The position numbers and the translations under genes are program-made. 64,000 nucleotides of DNA, from assembly GCF_900187015.1 (NCBI RefSeq), contig NZ_LT906479.1, forward strand, positions 3,162,001-3,226,000. The letters are read 5' to 3'. Numbering within the stretch: position 1 is the first letter of the stretch; each line of letters opens with the position of its first letter. Positions 47,771-57,046 of the stretch are shown here, one piece after another. Source of the stretch: Serratia ficaria (GTDB lineage: Bacteria > Pseudomonadota > Gammaproteobacteria > Enterobacterales > Enterobacteriaceae). The notes beneath the pieces are model-generated. The model had not been told where the DNA came from. It saw only the letters and a list, made by a program, of their open reading frames with translations, and ran no database searches.

Positions 47771-50700
47771 ATGAGCGAGATCTGGGCAGCACGAAAGGAT
47801 GATGAACTGATCCATACCAGCCCGTTGGCGGATATCGCCAGCGCGGTAGCCGAAGTGGCGGTATATGCGGTGGCGACCGCGGCGGTCTCGGCCGCCGCAG
47901 CGGCCGCAGCCCCGGCGTTGGCGGGCGTGGCGGTGCTTGGCGCGGCGGCAACGGCGGCTTCCGGCTGCGTGGGCGCCGGCCTGATCGTCGGCTTCGCTTC
48001 CAGCCTGACCGGCGTCGGCGAACATATCGGCAACGGCTGCGACGCCGTGGCCAACTGGCTATTCCCCCCCGCCGTTTCCGGCATGATCCTCACCGGTTCC
48101 CCCAATGTTTTCACCAACGCCAAACCGGCGGCGCGCGCCGCCGGCCGGCTGCTCACCGCCGATGAAATAAAGGCCCTGCCCGCGCCGCAGCCGCCGCAAA
48201 GCTTTTGGGACTACGGTGCCGAACTGCTGGCCGCCGGCGGCAACATCATCTCGCAGCTGTGGCAACCGAGCGTCGCCGGCCCCAGCCAGCCCAGCCAATC
48301 GCTGGAAGAAGATAAAATCACCTGTGACAAACACCCTCTGCCGCAATACCTGGCGGAAGGATCCGGCAAGGTATTTATTAACGGCCAGCCCGCGGTGCGC
48401 AGCAACGACCGCTCCACCTGCGAAGCCAAGGTGTCGACCGACGTCTCGAACAACGTGCGGATCGGCGGTGACGCTGTAGCGGTGCGCGAAATCAAGAGCG
48501 GCAAGCTGCCGGGCATCGGACTGGCGCTGACCGTGCTGCCGCTGTTGCTCGGCAACCCGGCCAAGCTGGCCAAGAACCTGCCCTGCATGATCGGCGGCGG
48601 CCTGGCGGCGGCGGGCGTCAATGCGCTTGGCGAAGCGATCCACGCCGCCTTTAATCCGGTGCATGCCGCCACCGGCGCCAAGGTGCTGAACGGCGAAGAA
48701 GATTTGGACCTGCTGCTGCCGGCGCGTTTCCCGCTGGCCTGGCAGCGCAATTACAACAGCCGCAACCGCTATCAGGGGCTGTTTGGCCACGGCTGGCGCA
48801 CGCCATTTGAAGTATGGGTCGATTTGGCCGACGACGGCAACGGCGGCGTCGAGTGCTGCCTGCATGACGAAACAGGCCGTGAGCTGCGCTTCCCGCTGCC
48901 CGAGGTGAACAAGCCGAGCTTCAGCGCCGGCGAGGGGCTGATGTTCCGCAGCGGTGAAGAGGGCCAGCTGATCGTCGCCGATACCGACGGCAGCGTATGG
49001 CGGCTGTTCGTACCGCTGCCCCAGGCGCCTTCCCGGCTGCGGTTGGTGTCGCTGAGCGACGAATACGACAATGCGCTGCTGTTGAGCTACGACGAGCAGC
49101 AGCGCCTGAGCCGCATCGACGACAGCATCGGCGCCATGACGCTGCAATTGGAATATGCCGACCCGCGCTTTGCCGAGCGCGTCACCGCACTGCGGCATAA
49201 CGATGAACCGCGAGTGCGTTACCGTTACGACGACGGCGGCGACCTGCATCAGGTGATCGACGCCGGTGGCCTGGCGACGCGCGAGTTCCATTATAACGAC
49301 CGACACTTGCTGACCCGCCATCAGCAGGCCGGCGGCCCCTGCTTCGAATATCGCTGGGCGATGTTCGACGACTGGCGAGTGGTGGAACACCGCGATGCGG
49401 CCGGCGGCGGCTGCGTCATCGATTACGATCTGGCCGCCGGGCTGACCACGGTGACCGAATACGACGGCCTGCAGCACCGCCACCGCTGGAACGCTCAGCA
49501 GTTGATCGTCGAGTACACCGACGAGCGCGGCGAAGTCTGGCATTACCAGTGGAATGACGAAGACATGCTGATCGCCACCCGCGATCCGCTCGGCCACGGC
49601 TGGCAATTCCGCTACGACGAAGCCGGCAACCTGGTTGAGGAAGAAGATCCGATCGGCAATATTCGCCTGACCGACTGGCTGCCGCAGCGCGCGCTGCCGG
49701 TCAGCCTCAAGGAGCCGAATGGCGCCACGCAGCATTTCTACTACGATGAACGCCACGCGCTGGTTTCGGAGATAGACGCCCTCGGGCATACCCAACGTTA
49801 CCTGCGCGACGACTGCGGCCAGGTGGTGCAGGCGGTCGACGCCAACGGTGGCGTCAGCCATTTCGCCTATGATGAACATGGCCGGTTGATCCGCGCCCGC
49901 GACTGCTCCGGCAAGCAAACCGCCTACAAATACACTGCGCAAGGCTGGCTAAGCGAAGTGACCGACGCCTCCGGCGAAAGCGCCCGCTACCATTACGACG
50001 CAGCGGGTCGCCTGACCCGGCTGCAGCGCGCCGAAGGCTGGCAGGAAACCCTGAGCTGGAACGCACAGGGCCAGCTGGCGCATTATCAGGGCGCCGATGG
50101 CCGCCTGACCCACTACCGCTACGACCCCCAGGGCCGCCTGCTGGCCACCCGCAACCCGCTCGATGGCGAGGTGTTGCGCAGCTACGATGCGCGCGGTCGC
50201 TTGACCGCCCTGCGCAATGAGAACGCCGAAAGTTACGCTTTCCACTGGATGGCGGGCAACCTGCTACAGGAAGAGGTCGGGCTGGACGGCATCAGCACCC
50301 GTTACCGCTACGACGAGTGCCGCCGGGTGATTGAACGCAGCTTCGCCGCCAATACCCCCGCCGCTTTTTCGCACTACTTCAGCCACGACGCCGCCGGACA
50401 ACTGCTGAGCAAACAAACGCCGGACGGGGAAACCCGCTATCGCTACAACCCGGTTGGCCAACTGCTGCACGCCGCCTTCCATCGCGGCGGCGTATGGCGC
50501 GATTATCAGTCGGAGGCGGAAAGCGAGGTCAGCTTCCGCTATGACGCGCTGGGCCGCGTGCTCGGCGAACAAGGCGCCAATGGCGCGCTGCACTATGATT
50601 ACGACCCGATGGGCAACCGCACGCAGATAACCCTGCCCGATGGCCGCACGCTGCGCGCGTTGTACTACGGCAGCGGCCACCTGCTGCAGCTGGCGCTGAA

Positions 50701-52195
50701 TGACGTCACCATCAGCGAGTTCGAACGCGACAACCTGCACCGCGAGCTGAGCCGCACCCAGGGGCGGCTGACCAGCCGGGTGCATTACGATCGGCTCGGC
50801 CGCCAGGATCGTCGAGAAATCTTCAATGACAACCGCAGGTCGCCGGCGCCCGCCAGCAGTTCACGCCAGTGGTTCTACGACTATCAGAACAACCTGACGC
50901 GCGAGGAACAAAACGCCAACCCGTTCGCCTATCAGCGTTACCAGTATGACGCAGCGGGCCGGCTGCTAAGCCAGGACGGTACGCTGCCGGACACCGAACG
51001 CTACCGTTACGATCCGGCCTCCAACCTGCTGGACGAAGGGCAATTCCGCCAGCGGCACAACCGGGTGATGCACTACCAGGGCATCGACTATCGCTACGAT
51101 ACCTTCGGCCGCACGGTGGAAAAGCGCAAGGGCCACTACCGCTGGCAGTACCGTTACGACGCCGAACATCGCCTTAGCGAGGTAGTGCGCTACAGCCTGC
51201 ACCGCAGCGAGCCACAGCAGCACGTTCGGTTCCGTTATGATCCGCTCGGGCGGCGTACGCAAAAGCAGGTGTGGCTGCAAAGCCCGGACCTGCGCCAGCC
51301 GGCCGGCAAGCGCCAGACCACCACCTTCCTGTGGGAAGGCTTCCGGCTGCTGCAGGAGATCCGCAACGGCATGCCGCTCACTTACGTGTATGCCGATCAG
51401 GGCAGCTACGAGCCGCTGGCGCGTATCGACGGCCTGCACCAGGCGCAGGTGTTTTACTTCCATACCGCCCCGAACGGCGAGCCGGAAAGCCTGACCGACA
51501 GCGCCGGCACCCTGCGCTGGCAAGGCCACAGCAGCGCCTGGGGCCGCACAAAGTATGAGGAAAATCAGCAAGATCTGGATTACTCCCAAAACCTGCGCCT
51601 GCAGGGCCAATACCTGGATCGCGAAACGGGATTGCACTACAATCTGTTCCGCTATTACGATCCGGACATCGGCAGGTTTACCCAGCACGACCCGATCGGG
51701 CTGGCGGGCGGGATTAACCTGTATCAGTATGCGCCGAACCCGCTGGGCTGGGTGGATCCGCTGGGGTTGGCTGGATGCCCTCATGCTAAGTTAGCGAATA
51801 AAATTCGAGAACGTGCAATTGATGGGAAAATCCCTAAGATAGCGCCGGGTAAAATATCACCCAAGGGATATCACGGTAGGCTTTCAGAGCAAAGAATGCA
51901 GGAAATAATTAAAAGCCCTGATGGGGTTTACGTTTCCACTGGAGGTAATAATAATATTATTTTCGCAAAAGATGGAGATATTGTCATTCTAGCCGGAAGT
52001 AAGTCAGGGGCATATAAAGGGCAAGCGATTACATCTTACGGTCCTTCAGGTCCAAGAGGTGCTAGCGGTGCGGCTATTCATGGTGGGCTAGATAGCGATC
52101 CTGGCTTACCAATAACAGATAGCATGATTCTAAATGGACAAATCTCGAAACCAGGCGGTGGATTCCTACCACCTGCAACGGCTATAGTATTCTGA
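47771..52195 (+). CDS. rhs: PAAR-containing Rhs T6SS effector with unrecognised C-terminal toxin tip
   Basis: 1474 residues. prePAAR motif AARKDDELIH at 6-15, an Ala/Gly-rich hydrophobic region (about 20-85) to which the chaperone binds, a PAAR-like domain with a second half near 190-235 (DRSTCEAKVSTDVSNNVRIGG), a long YD-repeat cage (about 295-1250) and the core end DPIGLAGGINLYQYAPNPLG ... DPLGLAG near 1333. The last 139 residues (from about 51776) are AT-rich and differ sharply from the core: a swapped toxin tip. It contains TSYGPSGPRGASGAAIHGG and DPGLPITDSMILNGQI; I cannot name its activity. Confidence 0.94.
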   Translation: MSEIWAARKDDELIHTSPLADIASAVAEVAVYAVATAAVSAAAAAAAPALAGVAVLGAAATAASGCVGAGLIVGFASSLTGVGEHIGNGCDAVANWLFPPAVSGMILTGSPNVFTNAKPAARAAGRLLTADEIKALPAPQPPQSFWDYGAELLAAGGNIISQLWQPSVAGPSQPSQSLEEDKITCDKHPLPQYLAEGSGKVFINGQPAVRSNDRSTCEAKVSTDVSNNVRIGGDAVAVREIKSGKLPGIGLALTVLPLLLGNPAKLAKNLPCMIGGGLAAAGVNALGEAIHAAFNPVHAATGAKVLNGEEDLDLLLPARFPLAWQRNYNSRNRYQGLFGHGWRTPFEVWVDLADDGNGGVECCLHDETGRELRFPLPEVNKPSFSAGEGLMFRSGEEGQLIVADTDGSVWRLFVPLPQAPSRLRLVSLSDEYDNALLLSYDEQQRLSRIDDSIGAMTLQLEYADPRFAERVTALRHNDEPRVRYRYDDGGDLHQVIDAGGLATREFHYNDRHLLTRHQQAGGPCFEYRWAMFDDWRVVEHRDAAGGGCVIDYDLAAGLTTVTEYDGLQHRHRWNAQQLIVEYTDERGEVWHYQWNDEDMLIATRDPLGHGWQFRYDEAGNLVEEEDPIGNIRLTDWLPQRALPVSLKEPNGATQHFYYDERHALVSEIDALGHTQRYLRDDCGQVVQAVDANGGVSHFAYDEHGRLIRARDCSGKQTAYKYTAQGWLSEVTDASGESARYHYDAAGRLTRLQRAEGWQETLSWNAQGQLAHYQGADGRLTHYRYDPQGRLLATRNPLDGEVLRSYDARGRLTALRNENAESYAFHWMAGNLLQEEVGLDGISTRYRYDECRRVIERSFAANTPAAFSHYFSHDAAGQLLSKQTPDGETRYRYNPVGQLLHAAFHRGGVWRDYQSEAESEVSFRYDALGRVLGEQGANGALHYDYDPMGNRTQITLPDGRTLRALYYGSGHLLQLALNDVTISEFERDNLHRELSRTQGRLTSRVHYDRLGRQDRREIFNDNRRSPAPASSSRQWFYDYQNNLTREEQNANPFAYQRYQYDAAGRLLSQDGTLPDTERYRYDPASNLLDEGQFRQRHNRVMHYQGIDYRYDTFGRTVEKRKGHYRWQYRYDAEHRLSEVVRYSLHRSEPQQHVRFRYDPLGRRTQKQVWLQSPDLRQPAGKRQTTTFLWEGFRLLQEIRNGMPLTYVYADQGSYEPLARIDGLHQAQVFYFHTAPNGEPESLTDSAGTLRWQGHSSAWGRTKYEENQQDLDYSQNLRLQGQYLDRETGLHYNLFRYYDPDIGRFTQHDPIGLAGGINLYQYAPNPLGWVDPLGLAGCPHAKLANKIRERAIDGKIPKIAPGKISPKGYHGRLSEQRMQEIIKSPDGVYVSTGGNNNIIFAKDGDIVILAGSKSGAYKGQAITSYGPSGPRGASGAAIHGGLDSDPGLPITDSMILNGQISKPGGGFLPPATAIVF

Positions 52196-52204
52196 GGTTA
52201 ACAG

Positions 52205-52903
52205 ATGAAATCAATTATTTGGGATGTTGCACATTTTAATATTTCGATGAAAAATAAGTATAACGACATATATAATTTAGAAAATGATATAAGCAAGTTA
52301 TTGGGAAGCAGCAATTTTAGCGAGATGGATTCATTAGATTGGTTCTTGATCGACAAGAAAACCAAGGAACTATCTTTTATATTGTTGAGTGTACCCTCTT
52401 TTTTTAATGTTTTACATGAGGGAGATTTAATTAACGCTAATTCATTGCATGATATAAAACTTGCAGATTGCATTGATAAGTTTTTATCTAACGTGACCAT
52501 TCAAGATACAGCTTTCTTTTCAGCAGATAGTAACAGTTTGATCGTCACATCTGACATGTCTCGGGCCGCTTATAAAACACTTATTTCAGATGGCCTTTAC
52601 TTTTTATTGAGTGATGATTTTTCATACCAAGGATTTATATTAATCAATGCAACAACCCACATCCCAGGCAGCATTGAGTCATTAGATCAAAAAATATCAA
52701 ACTCATTCTTTTCAAGAATGTTTGACTTATGCAACCAGGAATTTTATGACGCGATGGATGTGAAAGACGAACACTGCCTATCCATTATCAATAAATTAGA
52801 AAATGATTGTTTAACTCACCAAAAAATAGATGACAGACTATTACACATAATAGAATTTATAAAAAATATTAAATATACATTTTATGATATAGACATTGAA
52901 TAA
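52205..52903 (+). CDS. Probable Rhs immunity protein
   Basis: 232 residues, AT-rich, 9 bp after rhs with AGGT upstream. No signal peptide or clear membrane helix, so it is probably cytoplasmic, which argues for a toxin tip acting in the cytoplasm. No family is recognised; the call rests on position and composition, which match those of the toxin tip rather than the Rhs core. Confidence 0.65.
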   Translation: MKSIIWDVAHFNISMKNKYNDIYNLENDISKLLGSSNFSEMDSLDWFLIDKKTKELSFILLSVPSFFNVLHEGDLINANSLHDIKLADCIDKFLSNVTIQDTAFFSADSNSLIVTSDMSRAAYKTLISDGLYFLLSDDFSYQGFILINATTHIPGSIESLDQKISNSFFSRMFDLCNQEFYDAMDVKDEHCLSIINKLENDCLTHQKIDDRLLHIIEFIKNIKYTFYDIDIE

Positions 52904-53180
52904 TGTGTAGAGCAGAAGAAAAGATAAAAAAGCCATTCATGAACTCAAGGAAGTTCTTGCCACACATAATTCGACGGTTTTAGCGGTGAGTTCACCCGAG
53001 CAAATATCTAGGTTCATAAAAGTATTCGAGATCACTCTCCAGAAAATAGCTTCAGATACAGTTCCTTCTAAAAATGAAAGAGCCTTAGGGATAGCCAATA
53101 TAGTCGCGGATCAATGGCCTTTTGATCTTGAGCTTGGCAGCTTAGTTATAGAAGCGGAACATGCCTATAAAGAAATATAA
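52903..53180 (+). pseudogene. Small immunity-like gene with a homopolymer frameshift
   Basis: The ATG at 52903 overlaps the preceding stop (TAATG) and reads MCRAEEKIKK, then the frame moves at a run of six A (52926-52931). One extra A would join it to a continuous frame KAIHELKEVLATHNST ... EAEHAYKEI ending at 53180, giving about 92 residues. A downstream GTG (52986) could alternatively start a 64-residue protein. Not recognised. The shift may be a real decay, a slippage switch or a sequencing error. Confidence 0.55.
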
Positions 53181-53255
53181 TAAACAACTCGACATTCTAG
53201 ATTGAGAGGTGACTTTGCATAGTGAAAATCGAGCGATTGATAAATTGATGAACAT

Positions 53256-53630
53256 ATGAACGAGAAATATATTAACATCAAGACTAAAAGACAGATTTTT
53301 GATGGGAATGAAGATAAATTCCGTATTTTCAAAGAGGAAATACTCATTCCAAATACTGATGAAAAAGTTATTTATAAAAACGCACTTGCAATACCCATAT
53401 GGAAATTAGATGAGAACATTAGAAAAAAAATCGCGAAAGAAATAGCCGGGATAGATATCATTGAGTACAAATTCGATCCAATACCATCATATAAACATGA
53501 CAATTTAGATATATACACACAAGAAACGACCACGGAAAAAGGCAATAAAAAAGTCACAATAGTCACTGCTGCTGGTGAGACTCAACCAGCAAGATACAAA
53601 GTAAAATTACTTGGATTGATCTTAAATTAA
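53256..53630 (+). CDS. Orphan small protein in the Rhs immunity array
   Basis: 124 residues, AT-rich, no signal peptide, no recognised family. Charged N-terminal half (KFRIFKEEILIPNTDE), then ENIRKKIAKEIAGIDIIEYKF, and a C-terminus TAAGETQPARYKVKLLGLIL. That last motif recurs in the relic at 55179-55304, beyond phzF. Its place suggests an orphan immunity protein kept from an earlier toxin tip. Confidence 0.5.
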   Translation: MNEKYINIKTKRQIFDGNEDKFRIFKEEILIPNTDEKVIYKNALAIPIWKLDENIRKKIAKEIAGIDIIEYKFDPIPSYKHDNLDIYTQETTTEKGNKKVTIVTAAGETQPARYKVKLLGLILN

Positions 53631-53666
53631 AATAAGCCCCTGATAGTGACAAAGCAATACAATTAA

Positions 53667-53810
53667 ATAACAGAAGTCCCTCTACAGAAACTTTATGTTA
53701 TTGAGTGGATCATTAAATATATCAAAAATCCGGACTTAACTCATATAAGGATTAGAAATCCAGCAAACTACCCAAGCGTCAGAAACCGACCTCATGAAGA
53801 TGGGAGATAA
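53667..53810 (+). pseudogene. C-terminal relic of an unknown small gene
   Basis: 47 codons without a start: ITEVPLQKLYVIEWIIKYI, then NPDLTHIRIRNPANYPSVRN, then a stop at 53808-53810. Its composition looks like protein but the family is unknown. It is consistent with the tail of another decayed immunity gene. Confidence 0.35.
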
Positions 53811-53908
53811 ATGAGTTAACAATATCATATGGGATTTTATCAATAAATCGTCATCCATCAGGCTTGTGGTATCCCTGGAGTTAAAGTTATAGGTAAGTGG
53901 CCGCTATT

Positions 53909-54189
53909 ATGATTAATGAAGGTGAAAACACTTAAAATCAATCATCGAATTATTACCGAACAACAATGAGATTAGTCTAGCCAAATGCCTGTAAAATGTT
54001 TACTCAGAAGCTGATACAGATCCAGATCGATTTATAGACAATGTTAAAGGATTATTTGGCGGTATGGAAACACTGAATGACGTTGTATTTGGCAAGAATG
54101 ACTTCCCTCTAAGAGAAGAGAGTAAAAAACTTGACGGGCCTAGGAGAAAACTCTATGAGTCCTGTTCAAAATATAAATACAGAAATTAA
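53909..54189 (+). pseudogene. Decayed immunity-like gene (DUF6966-like C-terminus)
   Basis: From the ATG at 53909: MINEGENT, then a one-base loss near 53931, then LKSIIELLPNNNEISLAKCL, a TAA at 53992-53994, then in the same frame VYSEADTDPDRFIDNVKGL and FGGMETLNDVVFG to a stop at 54187-54189. The FGGM-x-x-x-ND-x-V motif resembles small DUF6966-type proteins as I recall them. One base insertion and one codon change would restore a protein of about 93 residues, so the gene is recently lost. Confidence 0.5.
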
Positions 54190-54279
54190 CCCGACAATAA
54201 AAAACAAAAACAGTTAAAGCTTGATATAAATAATCAGATAAAACCATAATCAACCCTGGTATATAGCGGATTATAGAAA

Positions 54280-55176
54280 ATGCTCAGTAGAGATAGGGTA
54301 ACCCCACGCGCCTACAAACAGGTAGATGTATTTGCCACCTCGCCATTGCAGGGGAATCCCCTGGCGGTGATCCTGGCGGCGGAAGGGTTAAATGAAATGC
54401 AGATGCTTTCATTAGCGCGCTGGACCAACCTTTCGGAAACGACCTTTGTTTTCAAAGCGACTCATCCGGATGCAGATTATCGGGTACGCATTTTTACCCC
54501 CGAGAAAGAGTTGCCCTTTGCCGGGCATCCGACATTGGGTACGGCCCATGCATTATTGGAGGCTGGGTTGGTGACCAAACGGCCGGGGGTTGTGATGCAA
54601 GAATGTGGGGTTGGTCTGGTTGCGGTCAATATCTTACCTGAAGGAACCCTGGCGTTTGCCGCACCGGCGGTGACGTTTCGCGCGATGGCCGTTGAGGAAA
54701 AGGAATTGCTAACGGCCGCTTTCCAACCTGCGGTTATTGCAACAGATTCGATGCCGGTGATTGCCGACATGGGCATCCGCTGGCTTATGGTACGTATGCC
54801 CGACGCTCAATCCTGCCTGAGAGTGACACCGGTTCAAGCCGTGATTAAACAGCTGCAAATTGCTTGTCACGTTGATGGCGTAGTGATTTATGGTCCCTAT
54901 TCAGCGGGTGATCCTGCAGATTACGAAATGCGCGCGTTTCTGGTTGAGTGGGATAACCTGGTTGAAGATCCCGTGACGGGCAGCGCCAATGCGTGCCTGG
55001 CCCGTTGGTTGAAGGCCAATAACTTCCCCGACGGTGGCCTGACGGCACAGGGGTATCAGGTCCGGCAAGGTACTCAACTACATCGAGAAGGCCGGATCAA
55101 CGTTCGTTTTATTCAGGGTGAGCCATGGATTGGCGGAAAGAGTTGCACGCTGATTGATGGCTGGTTGAACATTTAG
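54280..55176 (+). CDS. PhzF-family isomerase
   Basis: 298 residues of the PhzF/YddE diaminopimelate-epimerase fold: YKQVDVFATSPLQGNPLAVI, FTPEKELPFAGHPTLGTAHAL (catalytic Glu in the first, EKELPFAGHP region), and VEDPVTGSANACLARWL near the C-terminus. The substrate is unknown; no phenazine genes are present. Its GC content and style differ from the AT-rich immunity relics on both sides. No good ribosome-binding site is seen, so the start at 54280 is tentative. Confidence 0.85.
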   Translation: MLSRDRVTPRAYKQVDVFATSPLQGNPLAVILAAEGLNEMQMLSLARWTNLSETTFVFKATHPDADYRVRIFTPEKELPFAGHPTLGTAHALLEAGLVTKRPGVVMQECGVGLVAVNILPEGTLAFAAPAVTFRAMAVEEKELLTAAFQPAVIATDSMPVIADMGIRWLMVRMPDAQSCLRVTPVQAVIKQLQIACHVDGVVIYGPYSAGDPADYEMRAFLVEWDNLVEDPVTGSANACLARWLKANNFPDGGLTAQGYQVRQGTQLHREGRINVRFIQGEPWIGGKSCTLIDGWLNI

Positions 55177-55178
55177 AT

Positions 55179-55304
55179 GTGTACTTTCAACGCGTTGAGT
55201 CCGCAGATAAATCCCGCGTCATTGTCCTGGTGGTCGCCGCAGGTGAAAGCCAACCCGTCAGATATCATATAAAACTCCTTGGGCTATTCGACGAGTCGGA
55301 TTAG
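55179..55304 (+). pseudogene. Relic sharing the C-terminal motif of the orphan at 53256-53630
   Basis: 42 codons read VYFQRVESADKSRVIVLVVA, then AGESQPVRYHIKLLGLFDESD and stop. It aligns with IYTQETTTEKGNKKVTIVTA and AGETQPARYKVKLLGLIL of the orphan protein. No start or N-terminal part remains. It begins 3 bp after the phzF stop. Confidence 0.6.
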
Positions 55305-55405
55305 CCGGGAGAAATGAACGTCATCGATCCATCAACGTCATCGGTCCATCAACAAGGCTCCAACGGAGCCCCTGGCGACGCGTTCCCGCCTCGCGATCCC
55401 CCGCC

Positions 55406-55873
55406 TCACCACTTCTGCACCGTCTGGTAGATATCCAGGTCATAATAACCGTCGGCCTCGCAGTCGTTGAGATAGTGCTCGTAGCTCACGCCTTCTACCG
55501 GCTGGTAGCCGCTGGCCGGCAGCGCTTTCTGGTAGAAATCCCCCCATACCCGTTCGAAGTCCCCATCGCTGACGCGCACGTTGTAGACCGCGTATTGCCC
55601 GGCGGGCAAACTCTGCACGCTGAAGCCTTCGCTGCCCGCCGGCAGGATGAAATCGTCCGCCACGGTAAACGCCACGTCGGCGCGCAGCCGCTCTGGCGCC
55701 ACCTCGGCCGGATCGTCCCAATACAGCACCAGCCGGTTGCCGAGCGGCACCCCCTGCCGCCGCTGCCAGGCCATCAGCCGTTGGCAGCCCTGCGGGATGG
55801 TCTGCGGATAAGGCCCCACCACCCGCACCCCCACCACTTTCTCCGCCGCCTTATCGATAATCCTGATGCTCAT
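55406..55873 (-). CDS. GyrI-like (SbmC-type) effector-binding protein
   Basis: 155 residues from the ATG at 55873 with GAGGGGAAGGG upstream (an in-frame GTG lies at 55888). A single GyrI-like domain: VVGVRVVGPYPQTIPQGCQRLMAW, YWDDPAEVAPERLRADVAF, LPAGQYAVYNVRV and CEADGYYDLDIYQTVQ parallel E. coli SbmC, a DNA gyrase inhibitor. Some relatives bind small molecules instead, so the role is open. It follows kynA by 43 bp on the same strand. Confidence 0.82.
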   Translation of the reverse strand: MSIRIIDKAAEKVVGVRVVGPYPQTIPQGCQRLMAWQRRQGVPLGNRLVLYWDDPAEVAPERLRADVAFTVADDFILPAGSEGFSVQSLPAGQYAVYNVRVSDGDFERVWGDFYQKALPASGYQPVEGVSYEHYLNDCEADGYYDLDIYQTVQKW

Positions 55874-55916
55874 CGCCCTTCCCCTCACTGTTTAAGGTTC
55901 CGCGCCCGGCCGGCCG

Positions 55917-56759
55917 CTAAGCGCCGATTTCGGTACGCACGTCCAGCAACTCAGGGAAAAAGGTCAGTTCCAACGCCTTTTTCAGGAAGCTGACGCCGCT
56001 GGAGCCGCCGGTGCCCGTTTTAAAGCCGATAATCCGCTCAACCGTCTTCATATGGCGGAAACGCCACAGGTGAAAACTCTCTTCAATATCCACCAGCTTC
56101 TCCGCCATTTCATAAGCTTCCCAATACCTCTGCGGGTTGTCGTAAATCGCCTTGAACGCCGGCAGCAGGTTCGGGTTGCGCTGATAAGGCTGTGTCCAGT
56201 CGCGCTCGATGCACTCCTGCGGGATCGGCAGGCCGTGGCGCGCCAGGTACAACAAATATTCATCGTACAGGCTGGGCGCTTCCAGGATCGCCTTCAGCGC
56301 CGCGTGTTTTTCCGCATCGTTGCTGAACACCGCCAGCATGGCGGCATTCTTGTTGCCCAGCAGAAATTCGATGGAACGGTACTGATGCGACTGGAACCCC
56401 GAAGAGTTGCCGAGCACGTCGCGGAATTCAACATACTCCGACGGCGTCAGCGTTTCCAGCACCGCCCATTGTTCAAACAGCAGCCGCTGGATCTGTTTGA
56501 CCCTGGCGAGGATCTTGAAGCAGTGGCTGAGCTTGTCCTGCTGCACCAGCAGCCGCGCCGCCTGCAGCTCGTGCAGCATCAGCTTCATCCACAGTTCGGA
56601 GGTTTGGTGCTGCACCACAAACAGCATCTCATCGTGATGCTGCGGGTTGGAGAGAGGATGTTGACAGTCCAGCAGTTGGTCCAGGCACAGGTAGTCGCCG
56701 TAGCTCATGCGTTTGGAAAAATCGGTGACAATCGCGCTTTCTAATTCCCGTTTGTTCAT
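55917..56759 (-). CDS. kynA: Tryptophan 2,3-dioxygenase
   Basis: 280 residues: [20 protein letters not shown], the distal heme site [18 protein letters not shown] with its His, [12 protein letters not shown], and the proximal heme His in [22 protein letters not shown]. It opens the indole ring of L-tryptophan to N-formylkynurenine with heme iron, the first step of the kynurenine route. No kynureninase or formamidase is adjacent. It is divergent from the LacI-type gene. Confidence 0.95.
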   Translation of the reverse strand: MNKRELESAIVTDFSKRMSYGDYLCLDQLLDCQHPLSNPQHHDEMLFVVQHQTSELWMKLMLHELQAARLLVQQDKLSHCFKILARVKQIQRLLFEQWAVLETLTPSEYVEFRDVLGNSSGFQSHQYRSIEFLLGNKNAAMLAVFSNDAEKHAALKAILEAPSLYDEYLLYLARHGLPIPQECIERDWTQPYQRNPNLLPAFKAIYDNPQRYWEAYEMAEKLVDIEESFHLWRFRHMKTVERIIGFKTGTGGSSGVSFLKKALELTFFPELLDVRTEIGA

Positions 56760-56896
56760 CTGTTATCTCCGCGGTGCCCAGCGCCGGAACGGCCTGGCGC
56801 GTGCTGCAAAGAGAAAACAATAGTACAGAACCCGCCCCCCCGAAGGACTATAAACGAGAGTTGCCTCGCAGATCTCGGTCATACCCACCGCCCCGC

Positions 56897-56909
56897 TGTT
56901 TAGTAAACA
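56897..56909. promoter_or_regulatory. 13-bp palindrome between kynA and the LacI-type gene
   Basis: TGTTTAGTAAACA is perfectly symmetric about the central G. It lies in the 287-bp divergent region, about 137 bp from each start, a plausible operator; the regulator is unknown. Confidence 0.35.
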
Positions 56910-57046
56910 TATCCGCCGGCGCATGACTATTTTCACAAAAGCGATATCCGGCCGCGGCTCGCCGCCCGTTGCAGCTTGCCTGCGCCCTGGTTCCCTTATA
57001 GATTGCTGAATATCGGCAGCCGGCAAGAAGCAAGGATATCGACAAG

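Noticed and set aside
53631..54279. Displaced Rhs C-terminal tip in the AT-rich stretch
   Set aside because: No DPLGL-type Rhs core remnant is present, so orphan rhs tips are not supported here; only immunity-like relics are.
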